Shown here one piece after another: positions 1-11,000 of a stretch of DNA of 64,000 bases. The notes under the pieces were generated by a model. The model made no database searches. It was not told the DNA's origin and saw nothing but the letters and a program-made list of their open reading frames with translations. This DNA is from Flammeovirgaceae bacterium (GTDB lineage: Bacteria > Bacteroidota > Bacteroidia > Cytophagales > Cyclobacteriaceae). The translations under genes and the position numbers were made by a program. The DNA is taken from NCBI GenBank assembly GCA_016709845.1, contig JADJMA010000004.1:124001-188000 (forward strand), given 5' to 3'. The first letter of the stretch is position 1. Each line of letters begins with the position of its first letter.

Positions 1-1038
1 ACATAAATTGTACAAAAACATGCCAGCGCAAAGCTCCCGTTACTTTACGCACGCCAATTTCTTTTGCGCGCGTGAGCGAACGGGCTATAGATAGATTGGT
101 GAAATTGAAACAAGAGGTAAGCGTAACTACTCCGGCAAGTCCTGCGAAGAAGTAAACGAAAATCCAGGGCAGAAACGGTCCGATGGGATTATTAATGAAT
201 GGACCTGGTGTAATGCCCGTTAATGGCTGCAGATTAAATTTCAATCTATCCTGAGTTTCAGGTTTTAGCAATTCAGTAAAATGATCACGCTGAATTTTTC
301 AAGATGCGATTGAATCTCTGAAATACTTTTCCCTTGCTCAACAAGTATATAAACCCAACCGGCTGTGTATTGAAACCAGTCATCTAAATCATTGCCATGC
401 TTACCGGCTGCTATTTCGCTTTTATACGTTGCTATACTGGCCAATGCTTCAAAAGCAATATGCGATTTGTTATCCGTCTCCTTTAATACGCCCGTCACTT
501 TGTATGGCCCGGCTTCACCAACCATAAACGTTTCTCCAACTGGGTTTTCTTCCTTGAATAATTTACGAGCCGCTTGTTTAGTTAGCACGACTGAGTAGGG
601 TTCGTTAAGCGCTGTCTTTCTATCTCCATGTTCCAGGTCTCACTGAAACAAATCCAGAAACTCGGAATCAACAAAAGAACCGGCCACGGGAATATTTACA
701 TTCTGTTCAATTTCCATCCAATGATTACCAAACCCCCGAATAACACGCACGGCTTTTTCTACACCGGTATATTTTTCAAGTAATTCTTTTTGAATGGGTA
801 AAGCGGTAGTGGCCGTTTCGTTGTATTCCACACCTTTCTCACTGATGGGTATGCTATTCAATCTAAAAATCCGATCGCGGTTAGTATTATACCGATCGTA
901 CATCAGTTGGTCGGCCACTAACATTATAATGCCCATACAAATTGACATGGCAATGGCAAGCCCAAAAATATTAATGAATGAAAAAAAGCGATGTCTTAGT
1001 AAACTGCGTAGGGTAGTTTTTAAATAATTTCTAAGCAT
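1..1038 (-). pseudogene. FtsX-like ABC transporter permease, broken and cut by the window edge
   Basis: Inner-membrane permease of the MacB/FtsX type; the C-terminal part lies outside the window. The N-terminus (MLRNYLKTTLRSLLRHRFFS) leads into a membrane helix and the periplasmic MacB-like domain, and the last visible part reads RAKEIGVRKVTGA, a hallmark of this family next to a membrane segment. Two lesions are visible: an in-frame TGA at 640-642 where the family usually has an aromatic residue (LFQ-stop-DLEHGD), and a frameshift near 275 after which reading resumes as DHFTELLKPETQ. No ATPase gene is adjacent, which is common for these permeases in Bacteroidota. The TGA could be a real mutation; the frameshift may be a sequence error. 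Confidence 0.75.
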
Positions 1039-1112
1039 AGAAATTCCAGATTAGTTTGTACTAAATAGTAATTGATTCTTGTGGGGTCGGTATCCGACTA
1101 TTCGTTGACTTC

Positions 1113-1458
1113 TTACTTCAGAATTTCCCTTTTGATAATAAAGTAGTAAAGCAAAAACCCAAACGATACCGAAACTGCGAACAATCCATAAGGAAGTGGC
1201 GAATCGTGTTCCGTGGGAATAAACTCCATAATCACAAGTGAGAGCCCGGCAAAGAAGATAATCAATCCCCACTTTAAAGCACTGTATTTATTATCGGAAG
1301 TGCTGCTTAAAAATCGCTTGGGTGTCATCATTGACAAACCCTTTTTCAATCATCTTCTTTTTCAGGATGTAGTCTGTCATCACTTTTGTAAAAAAGTAAA
1401 TCGTGGTTCCAAATCCGCCAATGATTGCAATGGCCATAAGTACGCTTTCTAATCTCAT
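1113..1458 (-). CDS. Small two-helix membrane protein (DUF6249-like), frameshifted
   Basis: Starts MRLESVLMAIAIIGGFGT, a first membrane helix, followed by a charged segment (DYILKKKMIEKG) and, after a one-base shift near 1305, a second hydrophobic half (WGLIIFFAGLSLVIMEF and FGFLLYYFIIK). About 115 residues when mended. The layout resembles the DUF6249-type small membrane proteins often found beside ECF sigma factor genes in Bacteroidota, and here the sigma gene is divergent, starting about 170 bases away. The family name is from memory of the pattern; function is unknown. Confidence 0.55.
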
Positions 1459-1631
1459 AATATTTTTACTTTAGATTGTTTCTGGGGCGTAAGACACATG
1501 CCGGAGAGCTAATGTTGCAGAAGAAGTCAAAAAGATGCTTGAACCTCGTTGCCGACAATCCAGTGGCAAGTATCCAGAAACATTTTAACTTCCCTGCAAC
1601 ATTCATTGAAAAATACGTGTCTAACCCCAAA

Positions 1632-2193
1632 ATGATTGATGACCGAGCTCTTGTCTCACAAATTTTAAGTGGAGATAAGCAGGCCTTTCGTATGCTTATT
1701 AAGCAAAACGAACGGCTTGTAGGTCACATGATCGGGCGGTTGATTGATCGAAATGAAGATCGGAAGAGCTTTGCCAGGATGTGTTTATGAAGGTGTATGA
1801 GAAGTTGGGGAATTTACTTTTCAATCAAAACTAAGCACGTGGATTGCCACTATTGCTTACAGGCATAGTATCAATCATCTGCGAAAGCGAAAAATTGCCA
1901 TTAGTGATTTGCCAGAAGAGGAAAGTAAAATAGAACGATTTATTGCCATTGATGATGCATCAGAAAACTTAGCAGATCAGCAATTAGATGAAATGGTTAT
2001 GACACTTATTGAAAAGCTCCCTCCACAATACAAAGCAATAGTAACGTTATACCATGTGCAGGAAATGAGCTACCCGGAAATTGTAGAGATAACGGGTTTA
2101 CCGGAAGGAACCGTAAAAAATTATTTATTTCGGGCGCGGCAATTATTGAAAGAAAAAGTAAAGAAGTATCTTGGCCGTGAGGTTGAATTATGA
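1632..2193 (+). CDS. ECF-type RNA polymerase sigma factor, frameshifted
   Basis: Sigma-70 family regulator of transcription initiation. The ATG at 1632 gives MIDDRALVSQILSGDKQAF, the standard beginning of region 2; an upstream extension to 1476 is open but unlike the family. Region 2 continues as EELCQDVFMKVYEKLG, then FQSKLSTWIATIAYRHSINHLRKRK; region 4 is the helix-turn-helix PPQYKAIVTLYHVQEMSYPEIVEITGLPEGTVKN. Two breaks, near 1762 and 1820, are each mended by one extra G. The gene overlaps the next by four bases (ATGA), so the two are translationally coupled, as expected for a sigma factor and its membrane regulator. Confidence 0.88.
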
Positions 2194-2579
2194 AACTGGA
2201 AGACGAAGAAATACAAAATAAAATTGAACAAGGATTGGCTGAAACAAGTGCCGATGCACAAGCCTATCTACATGTTTTTAAGGTCTTAAAAAAAGATCCT
2301 GAATTTAATTTGCCCATTCAATTTGCTGATCGACTGGTTTCCCTTATCGAAAAGAAAGAAGAAAAGAAAGATTATTACTGGCTTGCTGTTGGCATTCTTC
2401 TCTCCGTTGTTTCATTAATAGTGGCTATTGTGCTGGTAGCCGAGCGCTGGTCAATCAATGCTTTTTCATTTCTTTCAAGCAATGTTGGGTTAGTTGTTTT
2501 TGGAATTTTGTTTGTTGCCCTGCTACAATGGATTGATAAAAAAATTGTTCGAAAGCAGCTGGAGTCACATAATCATTAA
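2190..2579 (+). CDS. Membrane partner of the ECF sigma factor (putative anti-sigma)
   Basis: 129 residues. The N-terminal half is charged and predicted cytoplasmic; two hydrophobic segments follow at about residues 65-86 and 96-112, and the C-terminus is basic (DKKIVRKQLESHNH). There is no recognisable zinc-binding anti-sigma motif (HxxxCxxC). The role is inferred only from the ATGA overlap with the sigma gene and the cytoplasmic-plus-membrane layout. It could instead be an unrelated small membrane protein. Confidence 0.6.
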   Translation: MKLEDEEIQNKIEQGLAETSADAQAYLHVFKVLKKDPEFNLPIQFADRLVSLIEKKEEKKDYYWLAVGILLSVVSLIVAIVLVAERWSINAFSFLSSNVGLVVFGILFVALLQWIDKKIVRKQLESHNH

Positions 2580-2672
2580 CCTGCTTTCTCTCTGCTTGTT
2601 GCCACTCATAGAATTTCCAAAACCTTTTCTATCTTACTTGAGTAAATAGACTCTGTTTACTCAAATACTACT

Positions 2673-5600
2673 ATGAATAAATTCTACACCACGCTTTGCG
2701 CGATGCTCTTGCTATGGAGTATTCAATCATTAGCCCAGGAACCTAAGAAAGAGGAAAAGGCTGATACCTTAAAAAAAGAAAGTCCAAAAAAGAAAAAGGA
2801 CCTGCCGCTGGAGGCAGCCCGAACTATACCCATCAAAACTAACGAGGGCACCTGGATGTCGTTGGATGTTAGTCCCGATGGTAAAACAATTGTATTTGAT
2901 TTTTTAGGTGACATTTTTACCCTGCCCATTACCGGTGGAAAGCCCGTAGCCTTTACAAAAGGAATGGCTTTTGATTCAAATCCACGCTTTAGTCCGGATG
3001 GTACCAAAATCTCTTTTATCTCTGATCGCTCGGGTGGTGAAAATATCTGGTGGTTTACCATAGACAAAATAGATTCGCTTCAGGTAACAAAAGGAAACAC
3101 CGATCATTATCAGTCAGCCGAATGGACACCCGATGGCAACTACCTGGTGGGTTCGCGCGGAACCCGCATTTATAAATTATGGATGTTTCATCGCGATGGC
3201 GGATCGGGCGCACAGTTGATAAACAAACCCGACAACTTAAAAACCGTTGAGCCTGCCTTTGGTCCGGATGGTCGCTACATCTGGTTTTCCCAGCGCATCG
3301 GTGCCTGGAATTACAATGCCCAACTTCCACAATATCAATTAGCGATATACGATCGCGAAACGGGTGAGACCGAAGTGGAGACTGCGCGCTATGGCTCGGC
3401 CTTTTCACCAACGCTATCGCCCGATGGAAAATGGTTGGTGTATGGCTCTCGCTATAACGATCAAACCGGATTGTTGATTCGTGATTTATCTACCGGTGAC
3501 GAGAAGTGGCTGGCTTATCCGGTTCAACATGATGAGCAAGAATCGATCGCCCCCTTGGGCGTTTTACCTGCGATGTCGTTTACGCCCGACAGTAAAAATG
3601 TAGTCGCCTCGTATGGTGGTAAATTTTATAGCATCCCCGTGGCAGGGGGCAATTCTGTAAACATTCCCTTCCAAATGGAAACAGATTTTTTACTGGGCCC
3701 GCTTGTAGATTTTAAATATCCGATCAAAGACGATAAAGAAATGATCGCAACGCAGATTCGCGATGGTGTTGTCTCTCCGAATGGAAAGCAACTGGCTTTT
3801 ACCGCGTTGAATCGGTTATATGTTATGGAACTGCCATCAGGCACACCAAAAAGAATTACTACTAATAACTTTACAGAAGCACAACCAGCCTGGAGTGTAG
3901 ACGGATCGCAACTGGCTTGGGTAACCTGGGAAGGTACCGGTGGGCATATCTATAAAATTAATTTTAAAGCTAAGGCGCCTAAAGCCACGCGACTCACAAC
4001 AACTCCGGCGCTCTACAGTGAACCCGCTTGGAGTCAGAATAACCGGATCGTTTTTATGCGCGGCACTGCGTTTAACTTCAAAGAAGATGAAGGTCCTTCC
4101 ACTTTTGCGAGTCAGGAAGACATTGCATGGATTGGGAGCGAAGGCGGTGCGGTTACATTAATAGATAAGTCAAATCGAAGAAGCAATCCGCATTTCACCA
4201 AAGTGGGCGATCGCATTTATTTATACAGCGAACAAAAAGGATTGGTATCTATCCGATGGGATGGTACCGATGAAAAAGAACATTTGAAAGTAACCGGCAT
4301 CACTACGTACGGATCTGAACTTGGTGAAAATGTAAATAATTGTATGATGGTTGAGTCTGCTACCGAACCGCAAAAGACACCCAGCAATGCAGCGCTTGTA
4401 TTAATGGCTCCTGAAGGAGATCAGGCCTTAGCAAAAATTAATAACGAAATCTATGTTGTTACTGTGCCGGTTACCGGTGGCGAGGTGCCAAAAATTTCTG
4501 TAGCCGAAGCGGATAAGGCCCAATTCCCTTCACGAAAGCTCACGAAGCTCGGTGGCGAATTTCCATCCTGGAGCAGCAACGCAAAACAGTTTACTTCTCG
4601 TTGGGCAATGCTTTTTTTACTTATAACCTGGATTCTGCCAAAACAAAAGAAGATGAATTAAAGAAGAAAAAAGCAGCTGAAGAAAAGGCTAAACAAGATG
4701 AAAAGAAAACAGATGAGACGAAGACGAAAAAAGATGATAAAAAGAAAGACGAAGGTTATAAACCTGCCGAGGTAAGAATTAAAGTTAAAGTACAGAAAGA
4801 CATCCCCAATGGAAAAGTGCTCTTGCAAAATGCACGCATCATCACTATGAAAGGTGAAGAGGTAATTGAACGTGGAGATGTGTTGATTGAAAATGCACGA
4901 ATCAAACAGGTGGGAACTGCAGGATCGATTTCCGTAGATGGCTCCGTACAAAAAATGGATTTAAGCGGTAAGACTATTATTCCGGGTTTTGTTGATACGC
5001 ACGCCCATGTGTGGCCCACCTGGGGAATTCACAAAACGCAAGTATGGGTTTATGCCGCTAACTTAGCTTACGGTGTTACCACTACACGCGATCCGCAAAC
5101 GGCAACAACAGATGTACTTACGTATGGCGATATGGTTGAGACCGGAGAAATTATTGGTCCAAGAATTTATTCAACTGGTCCGGGTGTTGGCTTCTGGGCA
5201 TACAATCTGAAAGATGCCGATCAAGCCAGAGATATTTTGAAGCAGTACTCAGAATATTACAATACAAAGACGATCAAAATGTATCTGACCGGTAATCGTC
5301 AGCATAGGCAATGGATAATTCAGGCAGCCAGAGAACAACAGCTTATGCCAACCACCGAAGGCGGTCTGGATTTTAAACTTAACATGACCAATTTGATTGA
5401 TGGATATTCCGGGCATGAACACACGTTTCCGATTTATCCCTTGTACAAAGATTTTACAACGGCTGTAGCTGGTTCTGGCATGACCTACACCCCAACCTTG
5501 CTGGTTTCTTATGGTGGGCCATGGGCCGAAAACTATTATTACGAGACAGAAAATGTAAATGGAGATACTAAACTAAATCACTTTTTTGCAAAATCGGAAC

Positions 5601-6067
5601 TGGACCAAAAATCACGCAGGCGGCCAGCCTGGTTTATGAAAGAAGAACATGTGTTTGACGATCATGCCCGGTTTGTAAATGATTTAATAAAGGCTGGCGG
5701 CAATGCCGGAGTCGGATCGCACGGTCAATTGCAGGGGTTAGGATATCATTGGGAATTATGGAGCATTGCATCCGGTGGAATGAGTGCCCATGATGCGCTT
5801 AAGATTGCTACTATTAAAGGTGCAAAAGCCATTGGTTTAGATGGTGATTTAGGAAGTATCGAGCCTGGTAAACTCGCTGACTTAATTATCCTTGATCAGA
5901 ATCCATTAATCAACATTCGCAATTCAAATACTATAAATAAGGTAATGAAAAACGGAAGGCTTTATGATGGCAACACGTTAGATCAAGTGTATCCGGAAGT
6001 CAAGAAAGCTCCTTCGTTTGGAACGGAACAAATAAGTCCAAAAGCAGATTTACCAGGAATTAAGTAA
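2673..6067 (+). CDS. Secreted TolB-like propeller / amidohydrolase fusion, one frameshift
   Basis: Signal peptide (MNKFYTTLCAMLLLWSIQSLAQ), then an N-terminal beta-propeller with many PD40-type motifs (SPDGKTIVF, SPDGTKISFISDR, SPDGKWLVYGSR), and a C-terminal imidazolonepropionase-like amidohydrolase domain from about residue 710. The metal-binding THAH motif follows PGFVD near residue 774, and the domain ends in the typical GSIEPGKLADLIILDQNP. A Lys/Glu-rich stretch of about 35 residues separates the two domains. The frame changes near 4592; one extra G restores KQVYFSLGNAFFTYN. Family members are periplasmic or secreted hydrolases, probably acting on peptide or cyclic amide bonds; the substrate is unknown. 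Confidence 0.85.
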
Positions 6068-6081
6068 TAGGAAAAATTATT

Positions 6082-6128
6082 TGCCACAGATTCAATGACA
6101 CGTTCTCTGAATCTGTGGCATATTTTTT
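6082..6128 (+). terminator. Rho-independent terminator after the amidohydrolase gene
   Basis: A 13-bp perfect stem (TGCCACAGATTCA at 6082-6094 and its complement at 6108-6120) is followed by a T-rich run (TATTTTTTAA). It begins 15 bases after the stop codon at 6067. Confidence 0.8.
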
Positions 6129-6195
6129 AAATCTTACCGATCACACGGTCACACTCACATTCCTGTAATTTTATGCAGGAGTGTCTCCTTTTGCG

Positions 6196-6203
6196 TAATT
6201 TTG
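6196..6203 (+). promoter_or_regulatory. Possible Bacteroidota -7 box (TAnnTTTG)
   Basis: TAATTTTG matches the -7 consensus known for Bacteroidota sigma-A promoters. It ends seven bases before the GTG start at 6211, so a transcript from here would be almost leaderless. No convincing -33 TTTG lies at the usual distance. Confidence 0.35.
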
Positions 6204-6210
6204 GCAGCTC

Positions 6211-6717
6211 GTGAAACGAAGTGCCAGTTATATTTTTTTATTTATTCTCCTCATCAACTTGGTGGGTGGTTATCTCTATTTTGGCGTGCGCATGATGAAA
6301 ATTCATGATGAGAAACGAGCTGAGCTAAGAACGAAGGATGTGAGTGAGTTAGAGGTTATTACATTATCCTTAAAACAATTTCAGAAAGTTCTTGTGGAGG
6401 ATGGCGAGATGGAATTGAACGACAAAATGTATGACATTGCCCGGACGGATATAAAAAGTGATTCAATCATAGTGTATTGTTTGCACGATGTAGATGAGGA
6501 CAATTTGCTATCCTTGCTTGACAGCATTTTAAGTAATTCCTCGAAAGATAAAAAACCTGTTCCTTCTTCTGTTCTTGGTTTTCTAAGTTTCATTTCATTG
6601 CCAATGAGGTTTATGCAAGCCTGTATAGAACCCATAAAAGAAAATCATAACACAGTTTACTTTTTCTCAAAAGGAAGTTCAAAAGCGTTGATACTCGGCC
6701 CGCCACCAAAAGGGTAA
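6211..6717 (+). CDS. Hypothetical membrane-anchored protein
   Basis: 168 residues from a GTG start. The N-terminus is one hydrophobic helix (YIFLFILLINLVGGYLYFGV) acting as signal anchor; the rest is predicted outside the membrane, with acidic and lysine-rich segments and a second mildly hydrophobic stretch near residues 123-140 (SVLGFLSFISLPMRFMQ). I recognise no domain. It stands alone between a terminator and the TonB receptor gene. The GTG start is supported by the downstream basic-hydrophobic signal and by the lack of a better ATG. Confidence 0.55.
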   Translation: MKRSASYIFLFILLINLVGGYLYFGVRMMKIHDEKRAELRTKDVSELEVITLSLKQFQKVLVEDGEMELNDKMYDIARTDIKSDSIIVYCLHDVDEDNLLSLLDSILSNSSKDKKPVPSSVLGFLSFISLPMRFMQACIEPIKENHNTVYFFSKGSSKALILGPPPKG

Positions 6718-6795
6718 TGATATGCTCACCATTCTTTCTTCCTAAATAAGAAAGATAATTCTCTTTTAATTTTTTTGAATTCCTGAATAAAGTCG

Positions 6796-9023
6796 ATGAC
6801 TTTTTTTAAACATAAACTTTTTATGAAAGTATTTTGCTTACTCCTGTTTATACTATCGGGATTTGCTGTTTTGGGGCAAGAAGAAATTGACACTACAAAA
6901 TCCTCCTATTTAGATGAGGTCGTGATCTCTGCCAATAAAATTCCTGAACAAAAGAAGATTAGTTGCGCAGCAGATTAATGTGCTTAAATGCCCAAACGTC
7001 TGCTGACCTTATACAAAATACAGGACAGGTTGCTATGCAACGAAGTCAGCAAGGCGGTGGAAGCCCCATGATTCGGGGATTTGAAGCCAGCCGCGTGCTG
7101 ATGATGATTGATGGTGTGCGCATGAACAACGCAATCTATCGATCGGGTCATTTGCAAAACATCATTACCCTGGATAATAATATTCTTGAGCGCGCGGAAG
7201 TCTTATTCGGCCCTTCCTCCACTGTTTATGGAAGCGCTGCCTTAGGGGGCGTTGTCCATTTTATGACTCGCAATCCTGAACTCGCTAAAGAAGGCAAGTT
7301 GAATTTTTTCGGAAATGCTTTCGCCCGATTTGGAAGTTCCAACAATGAGAAAACCGGTCATGTCGATTTTAATATTGGCGGTAAACGCTTTGGATCACTC
7401 ACCTCATTTACCTATAGCGATTTTGGCGATCTGCGTATGGGCGAAAAGATTAACAAATCGCTGGGGGAAGAATATTGGGTGCGATATCAATATGCCGAAC
7501 GTGCCGCTGACAATTCTGGAGACATCCTGGTTGCAAATTCTGATCCTTACGTTCAAAAATTCAGTGGTTATCAGCAATACGATTTGCTTCAAAAATTCTA
7601 TTTCAAGCAAAGTGATCGTGCTCAACATGTTTTGAATTTTCAATACTCCACGTCAAGCAATATCCCGCGCTATGATCGACTCACCGATCCGCAAGGAAGT
7701 GGTTTACGATCAGCCCAATGGTATTACGGCCCTCAAGAGCGAATACTCGCCTCTTATCAATTTAAACTAAGTGATTTAGGAAAAATGGCCGATGCCCTTA
7801 CGGTAACAGCCAGTTATCAGGATGTTGAGGAAAGCAGACATGATCGAAGATTCAACAACAATAACCTAAATCATAGAACTGAGAAAATAAAAGTGGGTGG
7901 ATTAACTATTGATCTTCAAAAGAAAATAAAGTCTAATCAATTGCGATATGGATTCGATTCTCAGTTTAACAATCTGACATCAACGGCCTATCGCGAAAAT
8001 ATTTCCAATGGTGCCACCAGCGCCTTAGATACGCGTTATCCGGATGGCGAGAATGTTGAAAATTATTGGGCCTTGTATGCAACGCATACGTTACCCTTTA
8101 ATTCTGAATGGACATTGAATGATGGAGTGCGCGTGGGAGGAAGTTATTTGCACAGCACTTTCGTAGATAAAAGTTTTTTTCCATTTCCTTACGATGATAT
8201 CACACAGAAAAATACGTACATCAGCGGCAATCTTGGAATTATCTATACGCCAACATCCTGGAAGTTTTCTTTAATGGGAAGTTCGGGATATCGCGTTCCC
8301 AATATTGATGATGCGGCCAAAGTTTTTGAATCGGTTCAAGGATCGGCCACAACCACCGGAACACTGGTTGTGCCTAATCCAGCGTTAAGCCCAGAGCAAA
8401 CGATCAATGGAGATCTAAGCATAACCAAATTTTTCGGATCTAAAGCACGCCTGGAAGGTGTGCTGTTTGCAACTGATTTTTTTGATGCTATTGTCATGCA
8501 GCCCTCTATGCTGAATGGGCAATCAACCGTTATCTATAATGGTTTTCCTGCCAATGTGGTGAGTAGTCAAAATGCTGGGAAAGCTTATATCTATGGGTAT
8601 AGTATTGGTGGCCAGATTGAAATCGTTTCTAAATTGAATCTTACCGGCTCCTATAATTACACCTATGGACGAGTGAAACAGGATGATGGCTCGAAGACTC
8701 CGCTTGATCACATCGCACCACTATTTGGGAGAGTGGGCATCAACTATACGCATGAGCAGTTTTATGCTGAACTGTTTTCAAGTTTCAGCGGCTGGAAACA
8801 TGTGGAAGATTACAGCAGCAGTGGCGAGGACAATCTGCAATATGCAACTCCGGAAGGAATGCCCTCTTGGTACACAATAAACCTGAGAGCCAGTTATACA
8901 TTGAAGATGTTTACCTTGCAGGCAGGGATCGACAATATTGCCGACTTGCAATACCGACAATTTGCATCGGGAATTAATTCACCAGGTCGTAATATTTTTG
9001 GAACCCTAAGAGTAAAATTTTAA
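6796..9023 (+). CDS. TonB-dependent outer-membrane receptor, frameshifted in the plug
   Basis: Signal peptide (FCLLLFILSGFAVLGQ), a TonB-box-like YLDEVVISAN, plug domain (TSADLIQNTG, QQGGGSPMIRGFEASRVLMMIDGVRMNN, LGGVVHFMTRNPEL) and a barrel ending in an aromatic-rich strand (GRNIFGTLRVKF). Two one-base insertions between about 6955 and 6985 break the frame; mended it is about 740 residues. Start could be 6796 or the in-frame ATG at 6823. The RSQQGGGSPMIRGF signature is shared by siderophore/haem receptors. The PepSY protein gene just downstream supports a role in iron or haem uptake; the ligand cannot be read from sequence. Confidence 0.88.
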
Positions 9024-9139
9024 AATAAGAATAAGGGTGCCTCAGAAGTCTCGTCTATGATCTGGTTTCGTCTTGTATGTTAGACTGATTAGATTTTTGA
9101 GTCAACCTCATTTCATTTGATACTTTAAGAACTTGATTC

Positions 9140-9688
9140 ATGCCTTTAAAAAGATTGGTCCATAGACTTCGCCAGTATCGCAGCATCCACAAATGGATTG
9201 GGATCAGCATTGTGCTGTTTATGTTTATCACCAGTACAACGGGAGTACTCTTGGGCTGGAAAAAAAATGCTGAACTCCTTCAGCCAGCTACACAAAAGGG
9301 ATCGAGTTTATTGCTTACTGAATGGAAGGGGTTCGATCACATAGCCCAGGCGGCACAACATGCCGTTGATTCCGTTGTCGGGAAAAAAATAGAAATAGAC
9401 CGCATGGATGTTCGGCCTGATAAAGGAATTATTAAAGTCACTTTTAAGGAAGGCTATTGGGAAGCCCAAGTGGATGGTGCCTCTGGCAAAGTTCTTTCTG
9501 TAGCACAACGCCATGCCGATTGGATTGAACATATTCACGATGGATCCATTATCAGCGAACCCTTTAAGATCATTTATACCAACTACATTGGTTTTGGATT
9601 GCTCTTTCTTTCCCTTACGGGATTTTGGCTTTGGTATGGGCCGCGAATAATCCGAAAACTGAAGCACCAAAGTGAGCAGACCAGTTGA
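9140..9688 (+). CDS. PepSY-associated transmembrane protein
   Basis: 182 residues: an N-terminal membrane helix preceded by RSIHKWIGISIVLFMFITSTTGVLLGWKK, a periplasmic PepSY-like region with KGIIKVTFKEGYWEAQVDGASGKVL, and a C-terminal helix YIGFGLLFLSLTGFWLWYGP. These features mark the PepSY-associated TM family, whose members often accompany TonB receptors for ferric siderophores and are thought to help reduce or release iron. It lies 117 bases downstream of the receptor on the same strand. The conserved HxxHDG-type motif is present as WIEHIHDGSII. Confidence 0.82.
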   Translation: MPLKRLVHRLRQYRSIHKWIGISIVLFMFITSTTGVLLGWKKNAELLQPATQKGSSLLLTEWKGFDHIAQAAQHAVDSVVGKKIEIDRMDVRPDKGIIKVTFKEGYWEAQVDGASGKVLSVAQRHADWIEHIHDGSIISEPFKIIYTNYIGFGLLFLSLTGFWLWYGPRIIRKLKHQSEQTS

Positions 9689-9752
9689 TCCAAATCAGTA
9701 AATACTTCTACAAAATTGTCTACCTTGAATGGCTATTATGTAAAGATATGCC

Positions 9753-10989
9753 ATGAAAAAAATCTTACTTCTTTTATTCTTCGCTTACAGTTATTGGGGC
9801 TTCGCACAAACCACCGATGACTATACCCGCTACGAACTGCTTGACCCAGCCACTAACAGTTTTAGAATCTTATATGAGGTGTCTGCCACAACACCCGGAG
9901 CTACATGGTTTCATAACACACTACGACAAGGGAGTGAACACAAGGTGGATCGGGTTATTGACATGGCATCTGGCAAGCCTTTGGTGTGGTCAGTTGTAAA
10001 TGGAGAAGAAGCCAGAAAAAATGGCTTGGCATCAGCCGATAAAAACACCGAGTATCTGCAAATAAAGTTACAGCATGCGGTAGCAAAAAATTCTGAGTAT
10101 CGCCTGCTTATTGACAAGACTTATACCGATACCAAAAGTTTTTTTACCGAAGGAGACAAAATTATTTTCGATCGCTCGCTGGGCATTAAGAGAAATTCGG
10201 TGGTGCTGCCACAAGGATATGAGTTAACCGCGTGCAATTATCCCTCACAAATAATGATGGAAGCAGATGGCCGATTGAAAATCAGTTTTGTCAATCGTGG
10301 CCCCGATGCAGTGCCTCTTCATCTTGAAGGAAGAAAACTATCACGACCGGTTGTAATTCCGGCAAGTACAAAATCAGAAAACGTGCCGCCCGGGGAAGGA
10401 CGTGATAAATCTAAAGTACGCACGGGTTTTAACTTTCCTGAACGCGCCTACCAAACCCGAGAGATCGTCTATTTTCTTCAACAACCAGAAACCCATTCGT
10501 TCCGGTTATATCACGACTACACCGAAACCGAACCGGGCATCAAGAACTATGTTAACGTAGTACGCGCGGGTAGCAAAGCCTCTAATCCATCGGCTCTTAA
10601 TCTGGATACCGGCCAGCCGTTAAAAGTTGAAACCCTTGTAGGCAATGCGATCAAAGAAAAAGGAATTGATATTGGCTCCGATTTTTCACCAACATCCGAA
10701 GCTATTGTTATTTGGTTTGATCCGGTAAAGCAAGGCTCAACTACTCGTATTCGCATTGAGGAAACGTATACCGATCCGAACCGGTATGTAATTGTTAATG
10801 ATGAATTGATCTGGGACAGAGCCTTTGGTCGCGTACACAACACATTGGTGTTACCCGATGGATGGTGGTTGACGGCCAATGCTATCCCCGCGACAGTTTT
10901 TCTTAAATGAAGAGGGTCTCGTGAGCTTATACTATTTAAATGACGCTCCCGGTGACATTGATGTCTTTGTAAAAGCGATGAAGAAATAG
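9753..10989 (+). CDS. Secreted protein with an internal two-fold duplication
   Basis: Signal peptide MKKILLLLFFAYSYWGFAQ, then two homologous halves of roughly 190 residues. Half 1 carries YRLLIDKTYTD, RSLGIKRNSVVLPQGYELTACNYP; half 2 carries TRIRIEETYTD, RAFGRVHNTLVLPDGWWLTANAIP. The shared pattern is a beta-rich repeat, not assigned to a family here. The stop at 10908 is premature: removing one A near 10905 continues the reading as NEEGLVSLYYLNDAPGDIDVF to a stop at 10989. No catalytic motif is evident. Confidence 0.65.
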
Positions 10990-11000
10990 CGCGTTATAAA

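Noticed and set aside
4658..5019. Minus-strand frames opposite the Lys/Glu linker of the amidohydrolase
   Set aside because: Phe/Leu/Ser-rich shadow of an AAG/GAA-rich coding strand; no signal or family features.
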